Shown here in pieces: positions 37,244 to 49,090 of a stretch of DNA of 64,000 nt (the first letter of the stretch is position 1; the number at the start of each line of letters is the position of its first letter). The notes below the pieces were generated by a model that was not told the origin of the DNA, did not search any database, and saw only the letters and a program-made list of their open reading frames with translations. The DNA comes from Cucumis sativus. Its lineage: Eukaryota > Streptophyta > Magnoliopsida > Cucurbitales > Cucurbitaceae. The stretch covers positions 3,410,001 to 3,474,000 of the forward strand of contig NC_026655.2 in the NCBI RefSeq assembly GCF_000004075.3. Reading direction: 5' to 3'. Made by a program: the position numbers and the translations under genes.

Positions 37244-38127
37244 GCATGTGATGAGTTGTGCAAGTTTTGTACTGATTATATGCTCGCATGAATTGCATGC
37301 GGAAGATTGAATCTTTAACGGATGTTATGTCAATATTATTGAACACAACACGTTCATGTCGTTTTACTTATAATTGGAGGACTTTAATTAACTATATGTC
37401 ATAAGTTTTGCAATCACTTCTCAAATGTGATTTATGAATAATATGCGTCAATGTGTGAATAAATGTTTTGTTTACCTAGTTAAGTATTTTTTTTTTCTTT
37501 TTTGAAAAAACTTGATTATATGTAACTGTTTATATATGAAATACAATTGATTTTGATTAGTTTGTTGAGTACCAACAAAGTGAACATTGATTGTGATAGG
37601 ATTAAGACATGTTATCATTTTGTTTGACTCTCTACACCATAAAAAGCATTCATCAAGTAAATTATATTACGAAGAGACACGAAAAAGATAGTCAAACTAT
37701 AAAAATAATCTCGGACTCTGTCTTTTGTTCGTATATATATTTCGAAATCATATTATTGATTATTGGCATTGGCAAATGTATTGAAAATAAGTGCCAAAAT
37801 CCAATGTTTTTTTCTTTTCTTTTCCTGTTATGACTTGGTGGAAAAGACAAAATCTAAATTGTTGTAAAAGACTAAATAGGTTTCAAAGAGTAGGAAGTGT
37901 TTCGTAAATAGCAAAGGGTAAAAGCAGAATAAAAATTGATTTTTAGAAACTTATTTGGTTAGAGAGTCGTTGGGTATGGAATTGCATTATCAAATAATTG
38001 TGGGTTGCTAAGGTGTTGGCCCGCTACGCTTGCAGAATGGACCGCCCAAGGGCCCCAATATACTATTGGTTTGGTGTTGCCCAATTCCCCACCCCTTCAA
38101 TTTATTCATTAAAGAAAAATTGGAATA

Positions 38128-38390
38128 GATGACTATTTAAATAATAATAATTAAGAAAACAGCAATATTTTTAAAAAATTGTAAATATAACAAAACTATT
38201 ACTGATAGACCTGTATCATTATTGATAGAATTTATATGATATATCAGAATAATATTTGCAACATAGTCTATCAGTATAGATTTATATTATTGATAGAGTT
38301 TGACAAATTTTGTTATATCTGTAAATTTTTTAAAATTGTGTTATATACTTAATTAATTTGAATTTAATTGCTAAATTTGCAACTATCCAT
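38128..38390. mobile_element. Foldback MITE, copy A
   Basis: The left arm (AATTAAGAAAACAGCAATAT then TTTTAAAAAATTGTAAATAT and AACAAAA) is repeated inverted at the right (TTTTGTTATATCTGTAAATTT and on to GCAACTATCC), so the element folds on itself. The centre carries several TATCA-x-TGATAG motifs. From memory, elements ending ATTGCTAAATTTGCAACTAT are very common in cucurbit DNA. No coding capacity. Target duplication not resolved because the outer ends are degraded. Confidence 0.7.
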
Positions 38391-38466
38391 TTATTTATTC
38401 ATTACTTTTTATTTAGGAGCTTTCGTAAAAAAAAAAATAATTAATTATAATTAACGATAATTTTAG

Positions 38467-38634
38467 GAATAATAATTAAGAATATAACAACATTTTAAAA
38501 TAATGTAAATATAGCAAAATTATCGACTTATATCATTGATAGAATTTGAAAATTTTTGTTATATTTGTAAATTTTTTAAAATATTACTATGTACTTAATT
38601 ATTTGACATCCAATTGCTAAATTTGTAACCATCC
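38467..38634. mobile_element. Foldback MITE, shorter copy B
   Basis: It repeats the scheme of copy A in the same orientation (ATTAAGAATATAACAACATT at left, CCAATTGCTAAATTTGTAAC at right) but with a shorter centre holding a single TATCATTGATAGA motif. Confidence 0.65.
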
Positions 38635-38661
38635 AAAAAATCATGATAATAGAATTTCTGT

Positions 38662-38797
38662 CACAACATTTTTTAAATTTACAAAAGTAGCAAATTTGAA
38701 ATGATAACTCTATGATTGTCGTCACTAATTTTGTCATATTCGCAGTACACAAAAAATTTGTATGATAAGCTATTTTTTTAAAAAAATGTTTTTGTTA
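38662..38797. repeat. Degraded third MITE-like copy
   Basis: The ACAACATTTTTTAAATTTAC start, the AGCAAATTTG block and an inverted-looking end suggest an older relative of copies A and B. Similarity is weak and the limits are rough. Confidence 0.35.
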
Positions 38798-40270
38798 TTC
38801 GATCCAGTTTTACTTCTTTTTATTTCTCTACAAATTTTACACCACACACCTATTCAATCAACAATTTCAAATTACATCATTATAGTTTGAAATTAGTTAT
38901 TATACTAATCTAGTTGAAATGATTGAGCCATACTTTAATGCATATTATAAGTTATGTGTAATGTGTTTCAATTATGCGATTATTTTTATAAATTGCATCA
39001 AACGTGTAGTAAGTCATATCCAACATTTCACGTTGAGAAGCATAAAGGTAGTAACATAATAAGGTCTAAATTAATCTATTGTGAAAGTTTATAATTTAAA
39101 TTACACCATTATTATTTAATGTTTAATTAATTTGATACAAAATTCAAAACTGACGGGTATAAATTATAAATTCTTCCAAATATAATTGTAACTATTGGAT
39201 TTAAGTAATTTGAGTAATTTTATCCGTCCACATGTAGACTTAGGATAATTTATAAAGAAAAAGAATGATGTTTTTTTTTTTACTTTAAATAGCAAAATAT
39301 TAAAAGTATTTAAAAAATTAAATATATCAGTTCTACATAGGTCTGGTAAAGTGAACTTATGGGTATAATATATAATAATTTTGTTCTCTCTACGTTTACA
39401 ATATAAATACATACTTAGAAAAGATAATTCTGATATATATATTAATCCTAACGTTTTAGTTTAACGTGTAACGACCAAATAATGCATTCAATTTATTATA
39501 ATGAGTATTCTTTTGTAAGAGGTTGGAGTTTAATACATCTCACCTATATATTATAATCTTTTTAAAATGTTAAAATATATTTCCAAACTCTCATTTTGTT
39601 CTTCAAAAAACACATGTGAGCCTTCAAAAGGTTTAAGAATATCTTTAAACTGATTTAAAAATGTTAAAAGATATCATTATCATTAGTATTATTCATCGAA
39701 AATCATTGACTATACTTGGTTTTGAAAATACAATAATTTATAAATCAAACATTAATGGTGAAAGTCAATTGATCAACTATTTCTTTGTTCCATAACGATC
39801 AAATTCACGTATACCATGCATGCACCTATATTTTCAAGAACACAAGAAGTATTAATATTATTATATATTACCATTAATTTTGGATCAACATTTGGTTTAT
39901 ACAAACAAACCTTAATGCATGGTAAAAATGAATTTATGGGTAGGGACTAGGGACTAGGGAGTATTATTATTATTCATTCATTCATTCATTCATTCATTCC
40001 ATCAAGATCAGATTCAAATTTCATACTATATAATTTGAAGAAAAACAGACGACGACATCAGTTAAAGAAATTAAACAAGGAAATCAATGAAGTTGATCGT
40101 TTTAGAAATTAGAACATGGAAATACTGAAAATAAGCAGTTTCGTATGAATTAATGCAACTCTCCACTTGCATTTAAAGCCAAAATTCATGAGAAAAAGCT
40201 AAAGAAAAAGAAGAAAAAACAACACAAACTCAGTAACTCCTCCCCTGATCTCTCTTGATCATAAATTATT
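38798..40270. other. Upstream region of the pectate lyase gene
   Basis: No coding sequence. An (ATTC)n run lies at about 39972-39999. The right end is promoter. Confidence 0.45.
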
Positions 40271-40276
40271 CATACA

Positions 40277-40284
40277 TATAAAAA
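40277..40284 (+). promoter_or_regulatory. TATA box of the pectate lyase gene
   Basis: TATAAAAA lies 50 bases before the start codon, at a spacing that would allow a short leader of about 20-25 bases. Placement by motif only. Confidence 0.45.
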
Positions 40285-40333
40285 CCAATCTTGAGAGCAA
40301 CAAGAACAATATTCAATCAAAGCCAAATTAAAA

Positions 40334-41679
40334 ATGACCAGTACTACTACTCAACAACTCTCTGTTCTGTCTCTCATTTCCTTCATTCTTCTGATCTCTA
40401 CCGCAGTTTCTTATTCAGAAGCCCATGGCTTAAACATGAACGCCATTGACAGATGCTGGAGATCCAACCCATACTGGAGAAAAAACAGACAACAACTCGC
40501 CACTTGTTCAGTAGGTTTCGCCGGAAAAATGACCAACAACATGGGAAGAAATCTCATGCACTACCAAGTCACTGACCCAAGCGATGACCCTATAAACCCA
40601 CGTCCAGGTACTCTCAGATACGGCGCCACAATGATCAAACACAAAGTCTGGATCACATTTAAAAAAGACATGCACATTGTGCTTCAGAAGCCTCTTCTTG
40701 TCAGCAGCTTCACCGCCATCGACGGCCGAGGCTCCACCGTCCACATCACCGGAAACGCCTGTCTGATGGTGGTCAGAGCCACCAACATTATAATCCACGG
40801 CCTTATCATCCACCACTGCAAGTCTCAGGCGGCGGGTCAAGTCATGGGTCCCAATGCTAAGGTAATTTCACTTGGAAACGTGGACGGAGATGCCATCCGT
40901 TTAGTAACGGCCTCGAAAGTTTGGATTGACCACAACACGCTGTACCGGTGCGAGGATGGGTTGCTCGACGTCACCCGTGGGTCCACTGACATAACCATTT
41001 CCAACAATTGGTTCCGGGACCAAGACAAGGTTATTCTTCTTGGTCATGATGATGGCTATGTTAGAGATCGGAGCATGAGAGTCACTGTCCTCTATAACCA
41101 TTTTGGACCAAATTGTAACCAAAGAATGCCCAGGTATAATTTATTTAAATATCGTTTATGAAATTAATCAATTAATTAAAACTAAACTAACATTCCTAAG
41201 CATTTCATAATATTAATATCTTTTAGGTAACCATATGTGTAGGATTCGATATGGGTATGCACACGTTGCAAACAATTTATACCAAGGTTGGACGCAATAC
41301 GCAATCGGAGGGAGCATGAACCCGAGCGTGAAGAGTGAAGCCAACCTTTTCATCGCATCAAAGTCAAAACAAGTAACAATAATAATAGAGTTTGGATTTT
41401 ATAAATAGTTTTACAATATACAGTATTGATTTTGTGCTTTTTTGTTAATGGCAGGTCATATGGAGCACAGGGAAAGTAGAGGAGGCAAAATGGAAGTTTC
41501 ACTCAGTGAGAGACGCATTTGAAAACGGAGCATCGTTTGCAGAAATTGGAGTGGGGAAAGGAAGAGTAAAGCCAAATTACAATCCCCAACAGCGGTTTCC
41601 AGTGGCAGATGCTAAGTGGATCAGAGCATTGACAAGCTCATCCGGGGCATTGCGCTGCACATCAAATTCTAAATGCTGA
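40334..41679 (+). CDS. Pectate lyase (PL1 family), secreted
   Basis: Three exons: 40334-41133, 41243-41372, 41455-41679; 384 residues. It cleaves de-esterified pectin in the wall by beta-elimination, needing calcium. A signal peptide covers about 1-30. Family blocks appear in order: NAIDRCWR, VTDPSDDPINPRPGTLRYG, TAIDGRGSTVHI, NIIIHGLIIHHCK, GDAIRLVTASKVWIDHNTL, DGLLDVTRGSTDITISNNWF, LLGHDDGY, then QRMPRIRYGYAHVANN with the catalytic Arg. Where many plant members have THH before the LLGH block, this one has RDQ, matching my memory of a pollen/flower-expressed subgroup. The closing part (TQYAIGGSMNPS, CTSNSKC) is complete, so an active enzyme is likely. Confidence 0.95.
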
Positions 41680-41689
41680 TATATCTCTA

Positions 41690-42244
41690 CTCATAACCTT
41701 ATAGTTATTGTTAATTTTTAAATAAATGGATCTCATCGAATATTTTGATCCACTATAAAAATAAAGAGAACATTTTGATTAATCACTACTTTTTGTTATT
41801 AGTATATAATAACAATAATGCAATGCAGTTTCATTTCCAGTTAAGTTAACAAAGCTGGCTAAGGATATGGGACAGTAGCCACCTGATATCTGATGTACCA
41901 AACTTATTAATTCATACGAATATATATTATAATATATAATGTGTGTATGGATATAATGAATATAACAGAGAGATGAGAGATGTAATGTAACCAAGAAATG
42001 ATTAGTGATATTCAAAGGCACACTTAATTAAGAAGGAGAAAGGGAAAAATTGATGAACACACTTAAAGAAAGAGCCTTTATTTAAGGATCGAAAGGAATA
42101 TCAAAGAAGGAATTAATTAAGTACCGACATTTCTAAATATGGTGAATTAAAAGGAAAGAAAATAAACAAGAAATATTTAATCAGTAGCGTCCTGGGAGAA
42201 GAACTTGGAGAATACGTATTAGTTGTAAGAAGAAAGAAAGAAAG

Positions 42245-42280
<36 letters not shown>

Positions 42281-42532
42281 TGTGTGTGTGTGTGTGTGAG
42301 TGTGTGTGTGTGAGAGAGAGAGTGAGGTGTGTGAAGCTAAGAAGTAAAGGGCTTGTAAGAAACGTTTGTCCAAGAATCTGGAAAAGAGAAAAAGAAAGGA
42401 AAAGAAAAGAAAAAAGAAAAGGATCCCTAAAGAAGAGGAATTAGAAGGAGGGGATGGAGTTTTTGGTATATATATCGGGGAAAATGTGGAAGTGGGAAAA
42501 GAATTGGAAATTAAAGAAGAAGATCTCAAGAA
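41690..42532. promoter_or_regulatory. Pectate lyase 3' flank and NAC gene promoter/leader
   Basis: Contains a long purine and GA/GT string followed by GAAAAG-rich sequence directly before the NAC start codon. No gene on either strand; serine/leucine-rich frames on the minus strand are products of the repeats. Confidence 0.45.
42249..42323 (+). repeat. Compound (GA)n(GT)n(GA)n microsatellite
   Basis: About 15 GA units, then about 10 GT units, a GA interruption, more GT and a final GA run, some 210 bases before the NAC start codon and probably in its leader or core promoter. Confidence 0.92.
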
Positions 42533-45302
42533 ATGGCACCAGTAGGGTTGCCTCCAGGGTTCAGGTTCCATCCCACCGACGAAGAGCTCGTCAATTACTA
42601 TCTCAAGAGGAAGATCAGTGGTCAGGAAATCGAGCTTGATATCATTCCTGAAGTGGATCTCTACAAATGCGAGCCCTGGGAACTATCAGGTTAATTAATC
42701 AATCAGTCAATCAATCAATTTCCCATTTTAGTTACCCATTTTAGTTACTTAATGATTGATATTTGGGGACATTAAATTATATTTGTAGAAAAGTCGTTTC
42801 TTCCAAGTAGAGATCCAGAATGGTATTTCTTTGGGCCAAGAGACAGAAAATATCCAAATGGGTTCAGAACAAACAGAGCCACAAGAGCAGGGTACTGGAA
42901 ATCCACTGGAAAAGACAGGAGAGTGAGTTCACAAAACCGAGCCATTGGGATGAAGAAGACGCTTGTTTACTACAGAGGTCGAGCCCCTCAAGGGATTAGG
43001 ACCGACTGGGTCATGCATGAATATCGCCTCGATGACAAAGATTGTGAAGACAGCTCTGGCATTCAGGTATTCTTTTTTTTTTTCCCCCTTTAATTCTCTT
43101 TTTCCCACCCACAATCATTACCACATTCATATTTTTCTTTTCTTCTCTTTTGATTTTTGTTTCTTTGCGATCATATTCTCTTCTTTAGAATTTTTATGAT
43201 TGGGATTTAAAAGAACATGAGCTGCCATCAGAAGGGAATTAAGAGGAGAACTTTGACAAAGCTTTTTTTTTCTTTTTTTTTGGGAGTCATCAATTTGTAT
43301 CTTTTGCATTGTTGGGGGATATAAGAAAGCTCCATAAAGTTTGTGTCACACATTATATTCTTCTAAGTTCCTAAAGCCAAACCCAAACCCAAAGCTCTAC
43401 TCTACGGTGTTTGAATCAAAGGACTTCACCGAAAGTTATGTTATATGCTCTCTTCACCCTCTCATCCACCATTTTGAACTTTAAACCTACTGTTTGTTTT
43501 ACTGTCCCATGCACGCATGCTCCTCTCTCTAACATTTTTCGCTACATTGTTCAAACATTTTCCTTTACATTTAGGCTAAATAATCATTTTGAAAATCTAG
43601 ACTCTTAAAACTTTTAAAATTATTTATTTATCTCTCTGAATTCATAGTTTTATGCATGTTTCATAGAGTCTCTAAACTTAAATCTCGAATGTGTCATTGA
43701 AATTGAAAGCTTACACATTTTGTTAAGACATTCATTTAGGTTTTTGAAAATGGAGCATATTTTTCTCTCAATTTTTGTAATGATTTTTTAAATTTTAAAA
43801 TAAAAAAATAATCCTTTAAAGACATAGCTTATTTATATATATATATATATATATAAAAGACAAGGAAAATAAATAGAAAAAATTAAACATGAAATGAATG
43901 ATCAAACACAACCTTAAATAATATAATTATAAAGCTATTGGATCATAGTGTTTAAAGAGAGATGTGTTCCAAATAATAACAAAATGAACATAAATATCTA
44001 AAAAAAAGAATACATTTTTCTTTTAAAAATTATACATTTGAACTATAATTAGTTGCTAACTAAACAGTCCACCAACAATAATAATAAAAATATGAACATG
44101 GAAAATTTTTGCTGTGTTGTTCTAAATAACATAGATTATAGTTGCTCCAAATGTTACGTGGAATTAAGAGAAATGGATAGGTAGTTACTGACAGTTATTA
44201 TTATTTTTTTCTTTTAAGCAAATTGTAATGTAATGATGTTGAGTAGAATTTGAGAGTAGAAAGAAGAGTAGAAAGAAGAGTTGAAAAAAAAGAAAAAGAA
44301 AAAAGAAAGTCCATTTAGAGGGAAGCATGATAAAAAGAAATGAGTGGCATACATATTCTTTACTTGTACCAGGATCTTTCAAGTCATAAAGAAAGTTGAG
44401 TTTGGCTTTTGTTTTCTTATAGCAAATGAGACAAAAGTGCTATCCCCTATGGTTTAAAACACACACACACACACACACACACAAACAAACTGTTATATTT
44501 GATTTTAATATATTCCATCTTTACAGCATTTTAGATGATGATCTATTCCATTATGAAAGTTATTGTATTCTCTCATATTAATAAAAAGAAAAAAGAAATT
44601 ATCTACCAAAATGAAGCTAGAGAGAGAAAGGCAAAAGAAGAATGTCCCCCATCATTTGCTTTTTTTGTTAGTTGTAAGAAGATGTCTCTCACTTTTCACT
44701 TTATTCCATCACTAAAATCACCCAATGGACCTTTCTTTGTCCACGAGTTTTGTTCTTGTTACTCTTTCTAAAGCGTTCGCCATCAATTTCTCCTTACATT
44801 CCTCTCTTTTCACTCATCTCTTCTCTTGACATGAACTATGTTCAGATTGAGTCTTTACAGTTGGTGAATGAAAAAAGAAAATCAAAAGCTGAAATTAAAA
44901 ATATAAAGCAGAAGAAAAGAAAGATGACAAATCAGAAGGGAGATGAAAATTGCAAGTGTTTTTTGTTTTGTTTTGTTTATTGGGTTGCAGGATTCTTACG
45001 CCTTGTGTAGAGTATTCAAGAAAAATGGAATATGTTCAGAAGTGGAAGAAATATTAGTAGGTGGGCAAAGCAGCAGCAGCAGCTTGTCATTTATGGAGAA
45101 CTCAAACTCAACATCACAAACTTTAGTCAATGATTACGAAACTCTATCACCTGATATTCTGATGGCAGCTTCATCTTCTTGTGTGGAAGAAGAGGAAAAG
45201 GATGATTCATGGATGCAATTCATTACAGAAGATGCATGGTGTGCTTCCAATTCATCAGCCATCGGCCTCGATGACCTCTCTCACCTGACTTTCACCAATT
45301 GA
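42533..45302 (+). CDS. NAC-domain transcription factor
   Basis: Three exons: 42533-42689, 42789-43066, 44991-45302; 248 residues. The NAC domain (about 6-155) has all five subdomains: [60 protein letters not shown] with [14 protein letters not shown], and DWVMHEYRL. The two intron positions are the standard NAC ones. Intron 2 is unusually long at about 1.9 kb and rich in microsatellites. The C terminus is short, Ser-rich and acidic ([23 protein letters not shown]), a likely activation region. The domain start [20 protein letters not shown] resembles the ANAC020/045/086/057 group, some of which drive sieve-element differentiation, but the short C terminus means I cannot assign orthology. Confidence 0.94.
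43067..44990 (+). other. NAC gene intron 2
   Basis: A 1.92-kb intron with (TA)n at about 43835-43855 and (CA)n at 44459-44482. No gene was recognised inside it. Confidence 0.8.
44459..44482 (+). repeat. (AC)n microsatellite
   Basis: Twelve uninterrupted AC units in NAC gene intron 2. Confidence 0.93.
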
Positions 45303-46037
45303 AACTCATATTGGTTCCTAATAATTTTATAGATTTAATGGTCCCTATATTTTTTCTTTATTATAATAATTTATACGAACGACGTGTATCTCTCTCTCTC
45401 TCTACATATATATACATATATACATACAAGTTGATGGGATTGGGAAGAAAGAGCAGAGGAGAAGGGTGGTGATATTTGTCAATTTCCATCTGTAGATTAT
45501 GTATTTTGGATTGTGGGTGTGGTTGGTGACTTCTGTAGGGTCAAATTTAATCAAATCAAGTAGAAACAAGACCTCTATGGAATATATTTTGGTTTCACCT
45601 TTTCTTGGTGAATTATCTCATCTCTGGCTTACTTCATTAAAAACACCATATATATACTTTCTAAAGCTATCCATAATATCCACAAGCAATAAACACACTT
45701 ACTTATTGATAAGTTGACAGGAAGCCATTATCGATAAGTTTCACAAGATCCTCCACCACCCATCTCGAACACTGCCAAGATTGGTCTGTGTAGATAGAAT
45801 TCAATTCATGACAACGTATTCATTTCACATATAAGTTCAGCCATTAACACTATCTCACATCCTACCCACATGAAATCCTTGAGATTTATTCCAAGCTTTA
45901 GCACACCTTCTATAATTTAGAGTATAACAACTTACTCATTTCACCTCCCATAATGCTGATATGTCCCAAGGATATAACGTTACCTTCAATGAAAGACTAG
46001 CGCACATGAAATCAGCCTTTTGCTTACTTCTGTGTGT
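45303..46037. other. Convergent intergenic gap
   Basis: Holds the 3' ends of the plus-strand NAC gene and the minus-strand DHH gene. A (CT)n run lies at about 45391-45403. No gene seen. Confidence 0.5.
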
Positions 46038-49000
46038 TCAAATCTTCCATTTCTGGAATTCTGTAGAGCTTAACATGAAGGAGCTTGCATTTCTATGGCC
46101 ACCACCTCCAAATTCCTGAGAAATGGAAGCAAAGAGGTTGAGATCTCAAAAAACCATTGCCATTATCAGCTCATTAATGACTTAATGTTTGATTTCAAAA
46201 GATCAGAGGAAGCATTGAACCTGTGAGATGGGAGTTGTGTCTTCTTCGTTCACACTTCTAAGACTTATTTTCAACATCTGGTCATTCCCAAGTTCAGGGA
46301 CTCGGTATACAACAGCCCCAATGCCTCTACAAGAATACAAGGGAATGAAAATAAACCAGACAAATTGTCGAGAATTCAAGACAGAGATGGATTGAAGGGT
46401 TAATTTTTTAAATATCTCTATCATTTAAATGAAGCTAGAGCCTGTTCAAAATGATTTTTTAAGTGTTTATGAAAGTATTTTTAAGCGAAAAAAGGTATAT
46501 CTTTAAGTACTTGAATAGTCACTTCGGACGGTCTTAGTTATGATTACAAATACGTTGTATAACTTCTATAAGTTACGATTGCAAATTACTGAACAACCAC
46601 CAAGACAAAACAACCTTATTGGGAGTGGGGGGTACATAAGCTTTCATACTAACAATCAATAAGGTACACATAGAAGGTCAGCCCAACGGACAAGAATTTA
46701 AGAGCGTGATTCAAAACCTTCTAACAATAAAATTACCAAAATCACAGCAGGAGCTAATAAAAAGAAGAAAAGGAGAAAATACGTTGCAAAAAGTTCAAGG
46801 GATGTATTAATGATCAGTGCAGATACCATCATACTAGACAAAATACAAGAAAAGAAACTAGAGAAGAAGAGCTACCGACTTTCCTGGCCAAAGAACTATT
46901 CATACTATATCTCCGTACATCCATAGGACAATGAGATGAAAAAAATGATTTAAAAATATACAAATAAGAAACAACCATTTCTTTTCTTGGATAATTTTTT
47001 TTATGAAATAGACAACTTTCATTGAGAAAGAATGAAAGAATACAAGAGACAAATAAAAAACACAAGCCCACCAAAAACAAACAATAAGTCTTGTACAAGA
47101 AGTGCTTCCAACTCAGTAAGATGTTACCAAGGGAATAGTTAAAAAAAAGAAAGAAAAGAAACTTCAAAAGCAAAGCCGAAAAAGAAGTATGGAACCTCGC
47201 TAAAAACCAAACCTCATAAGGGTCCTTCTCATAACCTCTAAAAACTCTCTTGTTCTTTTCACCCTAAATATCCCAAAGGTATATAAGTAGAAAAATTGAC
47301 ATACCTGAAGTTTAAGTTTTGACTCTTAGTAGCCAATTGGTGTCCTAATTCACTTCTTAGTTCTGAAACAGAATCTGCATCAACAGCCTATTGGGGGACA
47401 AACAAAATTAGAGAATATAAAAGATTAATTTTGGACTATTTCTCAATCTTCATTATTTTCCAATTTTTAGCTCCATTCTATTAAATAATTTAATGGGCAA
47501 AGACTAGCATGGACTGTAAATCAATGCTTATTCATTTGATTAAGAAGATGACCATTTTGCAAAGAAAAATTCAGTAAAAATGAAGCTCATGAGTCATGAC
47601 CAAAGACCTTAAATACATTTAGTTACTTGAATTAAAAACAACTACTTGAAAAAAAAAATTAATCAAGCCAACATAACAATTATACAATATGGTGAGTAAC
47701 AATTAGTTTCAAATTTTGGTTCAGTTAGAAAGATGGATAAAAGGGAACAAAAGTGAGACTAGTGGACATACCAGACAACGTCCAAAAGCTCCACCACCGA
47801 GTGTAATGCTATATGATTGATTCAGAACACCGTCTATTAATTTTTGTTTGTGAGATAAACTCACTATTCCTTGACTAATCATAGTCTCCATATCCAGAGA
47901 TAGTAACTGCAAAAACACATACTCCTTAATCATCTTCAGTGCTATTGCTATATTGTAGTCATCCAAGAGAACGGTGACATTTTACAAGAGAAACGAGAAG
48001 GATGTAATGTGATATGCTCAAGAGTTTGAAAAGCTATGCATTTTTGCAACTTGGTGTCTTTCTAATCAATCTTGCTGCATGAAAGCGATCAAATGAACTG
48101 TAAAACCATCCATGTTACCTAGAAGCCATTAAGATTATTCAACATTGTGGTGCATTGTTTAAGTAATTGAATATTTTCATGGAACAACCAAGCACAAAGA
48201 AGATACTTGATGAGTAGACAAACAAGTTTGAAAATCAGCAAAGCAAGAACAATCTCACACAACTCTCAATGACCCCGGAGAAATCACCTGATTAAATAAA
48301 TTAGGATTCAAGAGAGCATCAAACTCAATATTCAAATCTTTCAAACCGCTGCTTAGAGCTTTACTATTTGGAAGACTCCACTTCCAAAGATCCCCATCCT
48401 CAATATATTCATAAAGTTTCCTCATACGTTCAAATTCATTCAGCACTTTGTGTTGGGAAGAAGAACCAACATCAACATCAAAGTTGGCGACAGCATCTTG
48501 TACAAGCTTTTGCTTGAAATAGTCAAAAGCAATAGTAGCTCCACTTCTCTGAATATCAATAACTTTAATCACATTTTCACCAATTGAACAATCATGAGTG
48601 AGCTTTTCAAGAGCCGTCTTGTGGTGGTCCAGTATAATCACTCTAACCATATATAAAGAAGTGAAGAAAAAAAGAGATATCAGACACAATTTCCAAGCAA
48701 CCATAGTAAATTTAAAAATTCCATTGATAATATAAAACCACAAAAGACCTGTTAACTTTAGAAGAGATGTCCTGCACAAATCCAAAAGGACCCACATAGT
48801 CCAAAAGGTAAACGTCGGCAATTTGATGGAGGGGAAGCTGGTCGGGTCTGAAAGAAAATAAATCAAAGGTAAAGTTCAGAGTTTTAAGAAGGTGGAAGGT
48901 AAATGTAAACGAAGTGAGCAAAAAACGTTAACCTGAGGGGATTATAGACAGTATTGGGGAAAAAGAGAAGAGGTGATTGGTTTTTAGAAACAGTGGAGAA

Positions 49001-49090
49001 GTAGAGATGAGCTGCCAGAGCGGCGAAAGCGCCGTCGGGACATGGATAGTGATATAGCACCGCCGTAGATTTTGTGATTACCGAATTCAT
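46038..49090 (-). CDS. DHH/DHHA1-family phosphoesterase
   Basis: Seven exons: 49090-48933, 48847-48749, 48642-48288, 47906-47772, 47387-47305, 46326-46221, 46115-46038; 337 residues. The metal-binding DHH domain is intact: PDG with Asp19 in YHYPCPDGAFAALAAH, VYLLDYVGP, and the signature DHH at 91-93 (VIILDHHKTA). A DHHA1 domain follows, with the substrate-binding loop GGGGH at 315-319 (FGGGGHRNASSF). Bacterial relatives degrade short RNAs, pAp or cyclic dinucleotides. The substrate in plants is not known to me. No clear transit peptide is visible. The gene shares an upstream region with the divergent RRM gene, and its fifth intron (47304-46327) contains a LINE fragment. Confidence 0.88.
46994..47280 (-). 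mobile_element. 5'-truncated LINE, 3' end only
   Basis: On the minus strand, remnants of the reverse-transcriptase 3' end are readable (IFRVKRTREFLEV, then NYSLGNILLSWKHFL), followed by a non-coding tail ending TCAATGAAAG and an A-run (46994-47002). NYSxGNILLxW at the end of plant L1-type ORF2 is a pattern I recall. The coding part has stops in frame (for example after LMRFGF) and is dead. No target duplication was found. It lies in the same direction as its host gene. Confidence 0.65.

Larger units (their letters stand above)
34850..38127. other. Gene-poor intergenic stretch
   Basis: The left edge holds the AGO1 promoter. No gene was found. Proline/serine-rich frames near 35116-35352 come from a C-rich string, not from a recognisable protein. 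Microsatellites are listed separately. Confidence 0.5.

Noticed and set aside
42113-42571. Minus-strand frame with long Ser-Leu and Thr-His runs
   Set aside because: Produced by the GA/GT microsatellite; no family similarity.
46440-46560. Possible hAT-type MITE fragment in the DHH-gene intron
   Set aside because: The AAGTGTTT and AAGTACTT blocks are suggestive, but no paired ends or target duplication could be found.
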